NCBI GenBank assembly: GCA_030267565.1
Contig: BRXU01000033.1
Location: 908,501-972,500 of the forward strand
Direction of reading: 5' to 3'
Length of the DNA stretch: 64,000 bases
Source of the DNA: Pleodorina starrii
Taxonomy: Eukaryota > Chlorophyta > Chlorophyceae > Chlamydomonadales > Volvocaceae
The number at the start of each line of letters is the position of its first letter. Within the stretch, counting starts at the first letter, position 1. The position numbers and the translations under genes were made by a program. Below, one piece after another: positions 24,601 through 37,200 of this stretch. The notes under the pieces are model-generated. The model did no database searches and was not told the DNA's origin. It saw only the letters and a program-made list of their open reading frames with translations.

Positions 24601-26131
24601 AAAGGCATATGAATAGGGCAGCGGCCAGTGCCCATGATCCCGGTTCAGCCTGCCCTGCCATCCTCTTACGGTACGGTACTCACCCAGCACGGCGATGTTC
24701 TGGAATGGACGGACGATGCTGCCTCCCGGCCACGCGTCCTGCGCCCGTGGGGGCGGGAGATTTATGGAGCTAGGCAAAGATTTGAAGGGAGGTTACGAAA
24801 GCCGCGCGCTCCCTGCAGCAGGTCCATCCCTCCATCCGCCCGCCTGCCCACCTGCACCACCAGACCGCGAACACTTGCTGGCAGCGTGCCCGCGGGCCGC
24901 CCCGTGTCGCCGCCAAACACATCATCATTTCCCCCGCTGTACATCAGCCGCTCGCCCGCGTTGAAGTTCCAGCCGATAGCCCAGGAGGTGATGGCAGGCA
25001 GCTGTGGGTCGCGTGGCAAAAGGCGGATAGGGAGGGTAAAAACTCATGGAGTCCGCGTGGAGAAGAGGACGAGGGCGGCAGGGGATGTCCTGCGGCAGAG
25101 TGGAGGATGCCAGCGAGGATGCCATGCCCCATCATTGCCCCACCATGCGGGAACCGCCGCGTAGCACAATTGCACAGCCGGCCCACCACGCACCACCGAG
25201 TCGCCGTTGTCACGCGCTTCTCACATCATCATCATCATCCCCCTTAACCCTTCACCCGCCCTCACGCACCCACCGGTGACAAGCCCGGCACCAGCGTCCA
25301 GGTGCCATCGAACTGCATATGGTCCCGCGGGTCATTCGGGTCGCCGACGTCCGCCTGGTACTCCAAGAGGACGGCACATGCGCTGGCATTGACAGTCGCC
25401 GTGGGGGCGGCGATGCCCGCCGACATGTCCAGCGGCGAAGGAGGCGGCTGATCCTGCTGCGCAAGGCGGCGGTGGGGACCACCGCTCGTGCCCAGGCCGT
25501 GCACGTGTGCAGACTCTATCGGCGTAGACGCCGCCCTTGCGCCGGTCACAGCCGCCATGGGGGTCGCAATGACGTCCCGGGCGCACCTGTCATCTGCCGG
25601 TGTACCTTCGGGTGGCAGCGGCAGCCTGGGCAGCAATCGCCGGAAGCCAGACCCGAGGGGCCGAGCAGCGCTCGCCTCGCCAGTGCCGCTGCGGGCCCAG
25701 CCAGCCGCTGTGTGCACGTCGTCGCCGCCGGGTACGTCGTCCCGGGGTGCTCCTGACGCCGTGCCGCTGTCGGCGGTTGCGTCACGCGGGCGGCCCACCG
25801 GAGAGACCGTCAACAGAAGGGCCACCGCCGCCAGCAGCGCTACAAACAGCACAAGCCGGCGGCGGCGGCGCTGTGGCCCAAGGAACCGGCCCGGCAGCAG
25901 GCGGCCGGTCTCGCAGAGCGGGACGCTGGAGTCTTTCGCCCCCGGCGCCTGGCGCCAATTGAAGGACTGCGTGCGGTCCTCGCGGGTGTGGTGGCGGCTC
26001 TTCATCGAGGGGGGCCCCTCACAACAGGTCAGCTTGGCGTTAGCGCCTCGGAAAGCCTCAGCCGGGCTGTCTCCCTCCCGGCGCTGTTGCTGCTGCTCCT
26101 GCGGCTGCTGCTGATGCCCCGCGCCCAGCAT
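13502..26131 (-). CDS. Array gene 2: CBM2-CBM3 ectodomain receptor-like TKL protein kinase, complete
   Basis: Putative cell-surface receptor kinase, 2,287 codons plus stop. Exons: 25274-26131, 24852-25001, 24684-24738, 24268-24464, 23991-24098, 23510-23649, 22922-22970, 22519-22636, 22095-22362, 21625-21774, 21153-21333, 20339-20882, 19804-20197, 19151-19627, 18426-18834, 17511-17571, 17245-17321, 16996-17040, 16821-16890, 16306-16547, 15945-16083, 13502-15633. All phases agree. The start is the ATG at 26131 (MLGAGHQQQ). Order: Gln-rich cytosolic head, RRRRR-led hydrophobic segment about residue 90-108, CBM2-like, CBM3-like, YCC motif, membrane helix about 838-862, juxtamembrane region, kinase with glycine loop, VAVK, HRDLKPGN, DFG, YMAPE and a C-lobe CW motif, then a tail of about 710 residues. 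It lies between genes 1 and 3 on the same strand. Ligand and substrates are unknown. Confidence 0.87.
15945..19320 (-). other. Kinase domain of gene 2
   Basis: LIGVGGFGRVYEATWRG and KVAVKTV in 19151-19627; ERVVQLLGACLG and ALIMELCEGGNLGGRI in 18426-18834 around a low-complexity insert of about 85 residues; HRDLKPGNVLL across 17511-17571/17245-17321; DFGISRLR, DPYRSCVSLTEPGGT and INYMAPELFTG; DERADLYSLG; MYEALTRKVPF; LPDWVPRGLAELITACW..DPKARP. Every catalytic motif checked is present, so activity is expected. TKL/Raf-like by the DLKPGN and W.PRPTA-type C-lobe pattern. Confidence 0.87.
20339..20882 (-). other. Gene 2 Cys motif and transmembrane exon
   Basis: SCTVAATYCC opens the exon, then a Pro-rich stalk with NSS and NST sequons. 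A helix TAAIAVGVVVGAAAMLLVAA with FLYRRRGHGG follows (about 20555-20650), then a Gly-rich stretch and RRLQGQPPYHV..VHVTPSEG. The basic residues after the helix predict that the kinase side is cytosolic. Confidence 0.82.
21290..23649 (-). other. CBM3-like module of gene 2
   Basis: VSYAPMTYLV, MNITVINIGRHEPISLQTIQ (joined across a phase-2 intron), VQYWFQGP, SLKCWYASP, RFVLSLQFANGSGDLVPRS, VEFVISIEPTTP, RQDYR, then IIGWGSPP. The sequence after the Cys shares CWY with gene 1, whereas both gene 3 copies have CSDT. Confidence 0.68.
24268..25390 (-). other. CBM2-like module of gene 2
   Basis: From CAVLLEYQADVGDP in the first exon through FDGTWTLVPG, SWAIGWNFNAGERL, DAWPGGSIVRPFQ and NGTLVPGG to VYLNNMAC. 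The intron positions and phases (0, 0, 1, 0) are the same as in genes 1 and 3, which supports the exon calls. Confidence 0.55.
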
Positions 26132-28253
26132 CCCCTGTGATCTAAATCCGTCGGTTGCGCTGCTGTTATGTCACCGGGAGTTTCTCTGATTCCACTCCGA
26201 CGGTCTACTTTATGCGGTTAAGCGCGGCACGAGCGCCGTGCCTTCTGAACATTAGCAGAAACGCTGCCGCGCAACCAAAAAGGCGTCCATCCGCGCTAGC
26301 TGCCACGAGTCGCGAGCTAGGAGCTGTGGTTGGGCAGAGGCCACACTGATGTTCACAGCCTCTATTAGCGCCTCAACTCGTCAAGCCAGTGGCACCCAAC
26401 AGAGTATCCCCAAGTTTCCGTGCGGCCGGCGCGTGTGTGGTCCAGAGGTGAATATCTTGATGGCTCCGAGCTCCAACTTTGGATGGGAAACCGCTCCCTA
26501 ACCAAAAGCCTGAGCACTGCAGAGCGCAAAATGCTTCCAAGCGGCGGCTGTAACGCCCTGCCTTCGAGGCTGCTGCCGGAGGGCGACGCACGTTGCTGAC
26601 TGGATCTAGCAGTAATGCACCCTGAACAGTGTCAGCAAATGCAAAGCAGCAAGACAACAACTTGGTAAGCCTGGAAGTGCGGAGAAAGCGGCTCCGACCA
26701 GTGGGTCGGTCCTTCCGGAGGCGCCTCTGATTAACAAGTCTCCTGTGTCTGCCTCCACTTAACGAAAACACCAGCCTATAAGGATCTCTATTGGCCTCGT
26801 CTTGAAAGACATTTTTTGATTTAGTCGGCACTTTCTGGTTGTTACGAACCTCGTTGAACGAGTAGTTGAAACGCTGGCCGGTGCGAACGAATCAAGTTGC
26901 AATTCTGAAGGAAAACACCTGCAGGATTAAAAAAACACGGCAGTGCAGGTTGCGGCGAGCACGCAGCGCAAACGTCCACAAGTACGGGTTGGTGGCGCAG
27001 GGCGGCGCTTTTGCTTGCCTTGGCGTCGCGCAGCCAACCCCTGCGCCCCTAGACCGCGCGCCGCGGATCTGCTAGCCGGAGGATAGCTTGTCGCAGGTCG
27101 GACCGTACGCCGGGTTCCGGGTTCTGGGGCCGCACAATTTGAAGGGTCGCACAGCACGCACATGACGGCCCGGTCTCGGGGCAGTGACAATAAACATTGT
27201 CTTTACGAGCCAGTTCGTTATCCGACTCGGGCGCCCAGGCATTTAGTTGCCCTGAACCTAGAGTGAGCTGGCCCAGCCTTCCGCCCTCCCCGAGTTACCC
27301 TACTTGCCACACAACGGAGTTCGCAATAGCAGAACGCGGACAACACTTATCAGCAACAAGTGCTTCAAAAGGCTGGAAAAACCTGCTGATGACAGCCAGC
27401 CAACGTTTATGCGGGACCCATCCTGCCAAACCTGCTGCCGGAGAGCGGGGACCCCTCCGCTCATCCGCCAAAACAGCATGCGCCCATCCCACGTCACGAG
27501 TACTCGGATTCGACAATGCGACACAGGACGGGAACCCGCTCCCCCTAGTCACATAGCGTTGCCCATCATTATTCGTTCCACGGTCAAGTTTCGTCAGCGC
27601 GCTGACACAGCTCAACACCGTCCACCCGAATCTACATTGGTCTGGTCAATAAAACGGTCGGATCGAATCAATCAAAGCATATGAAACCCACGAGGGATCA
27701 TTCGTAGGCTTGACTGTCGAGGGCCGCCAGCGACTCAACAGCGGTCCTCTTCCCCAGCACGTCAACAGCAACCCTTCCGCCCCAGACTGCACGAAAGCAG
27801 CCCGACCAACCCGACCAACCCGGTAAGGTGATACCTACCTCGGTTCCGCGGCGCGCCCTTGTCTACGCCCGCAGTCACCCGCGACACAACACGACGCGTG
27901 GTTGCTCAGGCCGCTGGCAGCGCCGGGCCGTATCGCGTCTGCAACTGTCGTCCATGCCAACGGTCGGGCGGCCGACTCAATATGCACGGCAGCGCCTTGC
28001 ACAACAACGCCTGCTGCTACGGCCATGTTCGCCCAACTCTGCGCCCCGGTGGTGGTTCTGCGGCATATGGGACTGCCCCTGAATCCGAGTTGCCCATCCG
28101 CACCGCTACTTCGGAAGGCATAGAAACACGCTATTATCAGCCGACAACGCACATGTGGACCGTCTGTCCCACTGACCGCAAGTACCATGTTAACAAATCA
28201 AGGCGAGATGCGGTCAGTGTCAATGTCCTCCTCAAATTCTGCTGCAAGCCCCG
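26132..28253. other. Spacer between gene 2 (5' end) and gene 3 (3' end)
   Basis: 2.1 kb that should contain the gene 2 promoter and gene 3 3' UTR. I see only short unconvincing ORFs without paired splice signals, no repeats of note, and no TGTAA motif in gene 3 orientation. Confidence 0.55.
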
Positions 28254-31200
28254 TCACGAGCCTCCTCGAGCGTCCCCTTCACGGGAATCCGCACTATCAC
28301 CGAGGCCCCACTCCGAAAGCGGGGGTAGCCCCCCGCCCCGACCAGGGACGGGTCCCTCAGGCGCACCCAACATCAACCCGTAACCCCGGCTCCCCACCAC
28401 GGGGCCCCGGGCACTTTCACCTTCCCCTTCCGGCTCAGCTCCGCCTCCGACCCCACCCGCAAACCCACCCGTCCCGTCGGCTCCAACTACTTGGCACCCG
28501 CGCTGCCCTTGTCCGGGGCCGCGGGCCTCGAAAACGGGCGCGCTACCGAACGCCTTCAAGGCCCCTGCCGCAGCTGCTGGGCCCGAAGCGGGCGTGCCAC
28601 ACGGCCCCGAACCTCCCGCCCATGGTGTGAAGGTGTTCGCGGCGGACCCAGGCGACATGGCCGCCATTGCCCCCCGTCCGAGGTGGCTCACGGGCGAGCC
28701 CCATGGGTAGGGAAGCATGTACCGGTACGATGGCGGCTGCGCCGACGGCGAGTACGGGTACGGATATGGCAGGCCGGCATTGCTGCTAAGCGTCCGCGTG
28801 CTAGCCACGGTGTAGTCGGTGGTGGTCCGAGATGGGCCTGGCTCCCCTGTGCCACACACCGACGGCGCCGCGTCCGTGCCTCCGCTGCCGCCCCCGGATC
28901 CGCCGTCGCCGGGAATGCCAACGCCATCGACGCCCTGCCCCGCCCCTGCGGCACCGTTGAGATGTGCTGCGTGGTACTGGACTTGCTGCGCCGGTGACTG
29001 CGGCCACGGCCACGAACCCGCGGCTGCCGGACACGGCGTAGATACAGTGCGTGAATGGCCTGGGTGCGGCTGCGGTTGCCGACTGGGCGGCTCCGGTTCC
29101 GGGTTCCAGGAGGACTGGTGGGGGTGGCGATGGTTGCCCGGATACTGGTTGTACGCATGCTGCGGTCCCCGGTGTGCATGGCGAGCAGGCGGCTGCCGCA
29201 GGTGTGCTCCAGCAGCCAGGTGCGTCTCGGGCTGACCTTCCTGCGGCCGAGCCGCCGGGCCGGAGCCTTGGGCCTGCGGGGCCTGCGCGACCTGCTGGTC
29301 ACCGGTGGGCCGGCGGAACAGCCACCAGGGCCACCAGCGGGCCACATTGCCTGAGAGGCTGCCGCCACCGTCGCCCCCGCCTCCACCAGTGCTCCTATTA
29401 ACCTGACCGCCACCATCATCGCCACCGCCGGTATCGTCCGACACGGAGGACTGGGGATGACTACCGCTGAGTGGACGATGGTGATGGCCGTCGCAGTCGC
29501 CAGGCCCCGTCGGTGCGGAGACGCCTTCACCGGCGGTCAGCTCCCTGCCCATACCTGCGACTCCGCCCTCGCCACCGCGCCCAACCCTGCCGCCCATCGC
29601 CACTGCGCTGTCGCCAACAGCTCCCCTCTCAGCGGCATCAGCAGCGTCCCTGAGCCTCGCTGCGCCGTACAACGCGGGCTGCGATGCGAGCATCCGGGCG
29701 TGCTGCAGCGACTGCTGCGGCTGGTGGGCATCGCTACCATGCCACAGCGCCGACCTCGACGCCGAGCCGCCGCTGCTGCCTATGGGCGATGCAGCCGCAC
29801 TTCGGCCACGCACCGCGCCGCTGCTGGTGCCGGCACCGTCACCGCCGTCCTCAGTGTTGGCTTGCACGCTCCTGTGCCTGGAGCCTCTGCGCCGCCGCGG
29901 CGCGCCGTTGCTGCCGCCAGCCGGGCCCGAGTCTTCTCCCGTGTCTGCCTCGTCCTCAGTCACCGTGCAGTAGTCTTCAGAGGTCTGCGGGTCGTGTCGA
30001 CTGCGGGCAGAGAAGAAGCGGCCCGCCAACTCTGCTGCGTCGGCAGCGTCCTCGGCCTTGGCCCCAGCCCCAGCTTCAGAGCGGCGGAGCGCCAAAGCAG
30101 CTCGCTGCCGTCGCTCCTCGGAGGCAGGCCCCGCCTCCGCCCGCACAGCGCGACCTCCCTCGACATCACCGTCGGTCCACGTGGTGTTGACCAAAGCATC
30201 CAAGCCGCTGAGGCTCCGGTCGAGGGAATCCGACGTCTGCGTTGACGTCGATGCCGTCGAGGGCAACGCAGAGGCAGCGACCGCGGCCAGGCCTGCTTGT
30301 GCGCCCACCTCCGCTGGCAGCGGTCCCATCGAACGGCGGGGGCGCTGGTCTGATTGCAAGGGCGGCAGCGGCAATGCCGCCGGGGCCGGTTCTGCCAGCG
30401 GAGACGCCAACGACGGCGAGACCCTGCGGCTAGCGCCACGCGCTGGCGGCAATGCGGCCTCCTCACCGCCGCTCGCGCTGACGCTGCCGGCTGTGGTGGT
30501 GGCGCTGCTGTTGCCACCGAACCAGCTGCCGCTGGTGCCCCGTCCGCCGGTCGCCGCACCAAAGACCGCTGCAGCCATCTGCGCAAACGAACGACCCGCG
30601 CGCCCACTGCCGCTTGTCGCTGGTACTGGTGCCTTTGAAGGGGGCTCTGACTGCTCCTCTTGCTGGTGCCTGTGCGGCAAGGAAGAGTCTTGCGGCCGCA
30701 GCGGTGGCGGCGGCGGTAGATTGGGCGGTACCGGCTGTAGCTTCGGGCTCCCTTTAGAATAATCCGGCAGTGGCAGGTCCAGCCTGGGCGACATTGGCTC
30801 CGGGTGCAAGGCGGTGCGCCCTGGCGGCGACGGTGGTGGCCGCGGCAGTTGCTGGCGCCGCGCTAGCCTCCCTGCAGCATCCGGCGACCGCGGCGGCTGC
30901 GGCAGCTGAAGCTCCCCGCCAGGCAGCAGCTCCGGATGCGGGTCAATGTACGGCGCGAGTTGAGAACCCAGCGGTAGCTCGGCAACGGCGGTCGATCCGG
31001 ACCTGGGGCGGGGAGAGAGCTGCAGCGGCCGCCGGGCCGCAGCCGCAGCGGCTATCGCAGCCGACGACCCTGAGGACGGGATGTACGAGTCGTGGCGCTC
31101 ATTCCCACGGGAGACCGGCGCGGGCACGGCAGCGGCCTCGCCCTTGCCTCCGCCGGCGCTGTCCTGAGACTGCGGCGGCTGGCTGCTGGACTGCGACACC

Positions 31201-31261
31201 AGCGCCGGGGGGGTTGGGAGCATGGAGGGCGACGGCGGCGGCGACGGCAGCGCATGGACCC
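28254..31261 (-). other. Long low-complexity C-terminal tail exon of gene 3
   Basis: A 3.0-kb exon encodes about 1,000 residues rich in Gly, Pro, Ser, Ala and Arg. It shares ordered islands with the gene 2 tail: ALPSPPPSP, RRPLQLSPRPRSGS, LPRPPPSP, RSFAQMAAA, FFSARSRHDPQTSED, NGAPRRRRGS, ARWWPWWLFRRP, GLPYPYPYSP. It ends at a stop at 28254 after an added Gly-rich extension that gene 2 lacks. Confidence 0.8.
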
Positions 31262-34200
31262 CTGCGGTGGACACGTCCATGGAGGCGGCAGCGTTGGTTT
31301 CTCTGTGGCTCAGCCCTGTCAGCAAACAGCCGAAAAGACTGTGGGACAAACGGATAATTGGCCATCGAGTGATGGACGGACGGAGGGACGACCGGGCTTG
31401 GCATGGCGATGCTCATGCTGGCGGTGGGATCGTGCAGCGCGCCGGGCCACCGAGCCACGGAGCCAGCAGCAGTACCCGGGCTCAGAACACCCTGCCCGCG
31501 CTCCTTCCCCAATTATACGACAGTCCCGCACACATCCCTGCCTTGTCCGCTCGTAACGCAGCCCAACCCATCCATTTCTCAGCGTGACGCCAAGATACGC
31601 CCAGCTACAGCAAACGCATTAACGCTTCCTCACCTGAAGAGGAGGCGGACGCCATTGGAACCAGCGCCGCGCCGCTCCCGCCGTAGTGGCGGCTGACACG
31701 CGGCCGGCTGACGCCCACCCTCGCCGCCCGAACTGCCCGGCGGCCCAGCTCCTCAGCAATTAGTGCGTCCAGCCGGGCGTACACCTGGCATACAAGAGCA
31801 AGTGGAGCAATCCTTGCGTGAAGCGTCAAGGAGGCGTGCTGGTCCGGCTGGCAATGGCCAATCGGTAGCGGTTTGCAAAAGCCGCGGCAGCCGACAAATA
31901 GGCAGAGCGCTGGGCACAGCCTAAGCTCGCCGCGGACACAAGCCCTCTTTGCCACCGATATCCATTTCCTCACCTGCGCCGCCGTGGGCCGTGCCCTGGG
32001 GTTTTCCGCCCAGCAAGCCGCGATGAGGTCCGCCAGACCACGCGGCACCCAGTCAGGCAGCGTCGGGCGACGGCCCTGAATGGCCACTGCCAGAATGATG
32101 GCGAACAGGCCGCCCATGGGCAGCGGCGCGGGCATGCCGTCCGGGCCACCACCGCCCTCGCCGCCGCCCGGACCCTGCCCCGCCGCGGGACCCCGCACCA
32201 GGTTGTCAAACGGCACCTTGCGGGTGAGCGCCTCGTACATGATGCAGCCTGGGGGACCAGCGCATGGAAGAGGGGCGCAGGTGAGGGAGGACATTGCGGT
32301 CTTGCTGTGCCATGCAAGGAGACCGCGACAGAAGTACAGAAATGACAAGAGACGGGCGGGCGAATGATAAGAGACTGAACAAGAAAAGAAAAAGGTGCAG
32401 AGTCGTGGAGGCAAGGAAACGAAGTCAACGGACGGGACGGCCGCGTCTGGATCTGATTCAGCCCCGTGGGTTGGGCCGGACGGGAATCACACCTACATAC
32501 GGTGACCACCGTTGTGATTTGCCCTGCACCTCAACTTGCCGACCACAAACCCCGGACCCACCAAGACTGTACAGGTCGGCCCGCTCGTCCACCCGGGTGC
32601 CGTTGAACAGCTCTGGGGCCATGTAGTTGGGCTGTGGGATTGGATTGTCGAGGCACAGGCGGGCAGTGGTCGCAGCAAACAGTCACAGGAGTAGTCGCAG
32701 GAGGAGGGCGGTTTCAACATGTCGTTGGGCTTCGTAATCATTTCAAAAAGGAGGTGCTGTTCAACACTACCCTGTCCCAGAGATGCCCTTGTTGGGAGCC
32801 TCAGGCACGCCGCTGGTAATTCTGCTGCCACTGGTCGCCCTCTCCATCGGTTACACACTCACCGTGCCGCCCTGCTGGGTCACGTTGACACAGGATTTGT
32901 ACGGATCCTGCATGGAAGTGAAAAGAGAAAGAGAGATCTTGGAGCGACGAATGGAAACGAGAATCATTGTGGCGACACAATTCCGCTGCTGCCCCTGCCC
33001 CCCTTGCTCCCCAGGCGCCCTCCGGCCCTCACCCGCAGCCGCGAGATGCCAAAGTCCGCAATCTTTGCCCGGCCCCCGGAGTCCAGCAACACATTGCCGG
33101 GCTTGAGGTCTGCGAGGATGAGAGGAATGGGACTGCGGTGTTAGGTGTCGATGGAATAGCGAGTGTGAAAAGGGACACGAGGGGATGTGCACGGTCGGCC
33201 TGCAGCTTCATCCGCACATGAACCCGCAGGGGCCGCCTGAGCATTGGCAGCGTCAGATTCGGCAGCGAAAAGCGCAATGATAAAGCAACCAGCCAGCCAG
33301 ATGGGTGGTTCAGACCAGCACCTTGTATAGCGATTTGCGCACCTCGATGCAGCACACCGAAGCGGTGGATGTGCGCCAGGCCCTCGGCCACATCGCGGGA
33401 CAGCTGGATGGGCAGCGCATGAGGCAGGGAGTGGCAACGACGGGCGCAGTTAGCTTGCCGAGCAAGCTGGAGAGAGCGCAAAGAGGGATGAGCAATTGCA
33501 TGGCTTTCAGGACAGACCAGAGCAGTTCGTCGTCCCCAAGCCAGAAAGGCGCAGCCCTGTCCGACCGGTATGGCATATCGGTATGCGAATGCACAGGCCA
33601 CGGGACAACGCAGCGACGCGCCCCGTCGCATGGAACTCACCGCCCTTCCTCCGTGCCTCACCTGCAGCACCTCCAAGTACTCGAGCCGGCGCATGTGAGG
33701 GTGGTGGATGCGGCCGCCCAAATTGCCACCCTCACACAACTCCATAATCAGCGCCGCGTTCTGCTGCCCCGGATGCCCTTGGCCCTGGGCTCCCGCCTGC
33801 TGCTGCTGGGCGGGGCGGCTGGTTGGCTGGTAGGCCGGCCGGCCTGGCGTGCCCATCCCCGACGTTGCGTACGTCTCCGCGCCGGTCGGGACAGGCTCCG
33901 CTCCGCTGCTGCCGCGGCCGTCGCTGCTGCCTTGCCCGCGGCGTGACGTGGTTGACCCGAAGGCAGCGGACGCGTCCGGGGCGGGAGCGGCTGGAATGGC
34001 GCCGCCTCCGCTGCTGATTTCGGTGCCGCCGCGGGTGGTGCGCCTGAAGACGCCGCCGGTGCCGGCGCCGGCTGGAGGGCTGTTGGCGGCGGAGGGCCCT
34101 AGTCCCAGGGAGGCGCCCAGAAGCTGCACGATGCGCTCGCAATTCCTGTGTGCATCGGGGGCGCATGTCAGCAACAGAGCGTAGCACGGTTCCAGGACGG

Positions 34201-37200
34201 AGAAGGCACAGCACAGCATGCGCCTCTCATGCGTACAACATGCTAGATTCGCATCACTTATGCGTACACGCATAGGTGCGACTCGACTTGTGTTGTGCTG
34301 GAACAATTCACGAGAGTGCTGGAACAACTCACGAGATGCCAGTCCATGTCCCTGTTTGGTCGGGGTAGAGACATCACTGACACGACGCAGTCAGCCTTAG
34401 GGTTTTAGGGTTTGGGCTCGGGACGCTAATTTTGTTACGCCCCGCACCTGAAGCGCGCGCACATCTGCGCCTCCTTTGCCAGCGCCTGCCGCTGCGCCTC
34501 ATTGTCAATGGTAACCGTCTTAACCGCCACCTTGCGCCCCCGCCACGTGCCCTCGTACACCCGCCCGAAGCCGCCCACGCCGACCAGCCGACCCAGGTGG
34601 GGCGCCACCTCTGTTTCAAAGTCCACATCCAACTCAATGGGGGCCATGGAAAGCGACACGGGCAGACCGGGCAGCACCGCCACACCCGCACCGCCGCCCG
34701 CGCCGCGCGCCAGGGAAGCCACCTTGTCCAGCGTAATGTAACGGGACGCTCCCAGCGGCTCCGGGCCGCCCGGATGGTGATGCAGCTGCGCTTGCGCCGC
34801 CTGGGGCTGCCGCGGCTGTAGCTCAATGCCGGCGGCGGTCGTACCGGCGGCCAATGGAGACCCGGGGCTGGGTGCGCCCATGTCCCGGTTGAGCGTGGGC
34901 CGCCGGCGGTGATGATGGTGTTTGGACAGCGCTGCAGGCGGGGACGGCGCCGGGGGCGACTCCATTGGCGCCGCCAGCGTGCGCCGTCGCGGCAGCAGGC
35001 GGGAGAGCAGCGGCTGGGTGCGCTCCAGCGGAGCTCCAGGAGCTTGTGGGGGGTGCGGGACGGCTCCGGCGCCACCGCTGATTTCGCCAGCAGTCTGTCC
35101 ATCCGGCACGCTCGCTGCTTGCAGCTCCAGCTCTGCCACCTCCGGTTGCTGCATCGGAGGCAGTAGCAGGTGCGGTGGGTAGTCCGGCAGCAGCTCCCAG
35201 GTCTCATCCACACGACCAGTCCAGGTCTTGGCCTTGCGCCTGCACGTCGCGGGTTGCAATGATGTTTGTTAGTAACGCAACAGTGCTTCCACGTTAGATG
35301 CAGATGGGAGGTGCCATGAAGATGAACCACCCAATCGAGCAAGCGGAAAGCCCCGGGCGCCAAGCCCAGTCGTGCGTTGCGGTCCACTAGAAACAAAGAC
35401 TTGGGTGGTTGGGCCGCTTACACGAGGATCCGCAGCCGAATGTCGTCGTCGTCCAGGCCGGCCAAGTCTGCTGCCGCCAGCGTGGCAGCGGCCCAGCCGC
35501 GACCGCCTTCCGCCTCCGCCTCCGCTGCGGCGGCCGCCGCGGCCACCGCCGCCGCGCGGCTGCGCTTCCGCTGCACGCCGCTGCCCTCAACCCCTTCGCT
35601 GCCCGCTCCTTCTCCCTGGCCGCTGACACCGCCGCCTCCCTCCTGGCTGCCCACGCCTCCGCCGCTGCAGATCGGCCCCCGCGCCAGTTGCTCCCTCAGC
35701 TCCCGTGTGGTGGGTGGCGACAGCGCCTCCACATGCGCCATGAAGACCTCAGCGGGCATGGTGGGGTACTTGGGCAGCAGGCCCTGCTGACCCATGGGTC
35801 CGCCCTTGCTGGCGAAATTGTCTTGCCACCAGCCAGCGTCCAGCACGTAGCGGAGCTCGCTGGCTGCGGTAGGCGGCGATTCGGGCTCGGAATGAACGGA
35901 AAGGGGGAAACGAGATACTGATGTCAGGCATTGATCAAATCCTTGCCAGGACGCAATTTGCGGCGGCATACTCGCCACTGCCCTGCGTGGGTTTACCGGC
36001 TGTCACGGAATCTCTGCGGCTATATTCGTACTCACACTCGGCAGGGAACAAACAAGACATGAGCACGTTGTTTCACATGACGTGGCCCCGGTGCTGTGTG
36101 CAGATGACGACATGCTCCTGCCAGCCTGATGAACACTACGCCGGGGAGGCCGGCAGCGCAGCTCCGTACCTTCCGACGCCGTGACGTGGATATTGGTACT
36201 GACCAGGCAGGGCTGCTGCTGCTGCAGCCGATGCAAATCCCGCAGCACCCCTCGCCAGTGCGCATCACCACCGCGGCTCCTGCCAGTGCTCCTGCTATCA
36301 CTAGGGCTCGTCGAGGGGCTGGTGCTGCTGCTGCTGCTCCGGCTGCTGCTGCTGCCGCTGCTGGCGCCGCTGCCGGCGCTGTCGGAGCGCTTCAAACCCG
36401 CAGGCAGCAAGAACGCGGCGAAATGGGGCAAGCGCCAGCCCCCACCGGCAGTCCGCCCGAACCGCCGACGGACGTCATCACCGCGGCGGCCGCGTCCCCC
36501 ATGGCCTCGGCCTCCGCCGCAATCCGGGCGCAGGTATGCATACAGACCCACTCCGAGAAAGAGAGCGACAGTCCCCAACGAGACGCCGACTGCGATGGCA
36601 GCTGTCCTCGCCGAGTTGCCTCCGCCGCCACCTCCGGTCCCATTGGCACGCGCGGTTACGTTGCCATTTGACGACAGCGGCGGCCGGTCGGGTGACGGTG
36701 CTGATGACGACGGTGGTGGCGGTGGCGGTGGCGACGGTGGTGGTGATGGCGGTGGCAACGACGACGGCGGTGGCGGTGGCGACGACGGCGGCGGCGCGAT
36801 GATCGTCGCCCAGCCCGGGGGTACCTCCGTCACGATAATGCCCTCCGTTGCGCAGCAATACGAGTCCGCCACGCCGCAGCTCTGCATACGGACAGTTCAA
36901 GGTGAGGAGCGAGACGGGGCGGTGCAGGGACGGAGGCGGGTGGTGAGAGTGCAGGCCGCCCATATGCCGCGAGGGTCTATGCCGCATGCATGAAATGCAG
37001 GCGTGACTGTGTTGACAGGCAAGTGGGTTGGCAAGTGCAGCTACAACACAGTCCCAGTGCCCACAGGATCGCCAGACGACTGGATAAGACCGACGCGGAG
37101 CGGTCAAACCCCCACCCGCGATTGCCCCAGGTGCAGGCGGCACAGCCCTTCCCACACTCACCAGCTTCCCGTCGGGAGTCTTCTGGCAGGAGCTGCCCGG

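Noticed and set aside
29457..31357. Several plus-strand ORFs of 150-260 codons
   Set aside because: Antisense shadows of the gene 3 tail exon, Ala/Arg/Gly-rich only because of base composition.
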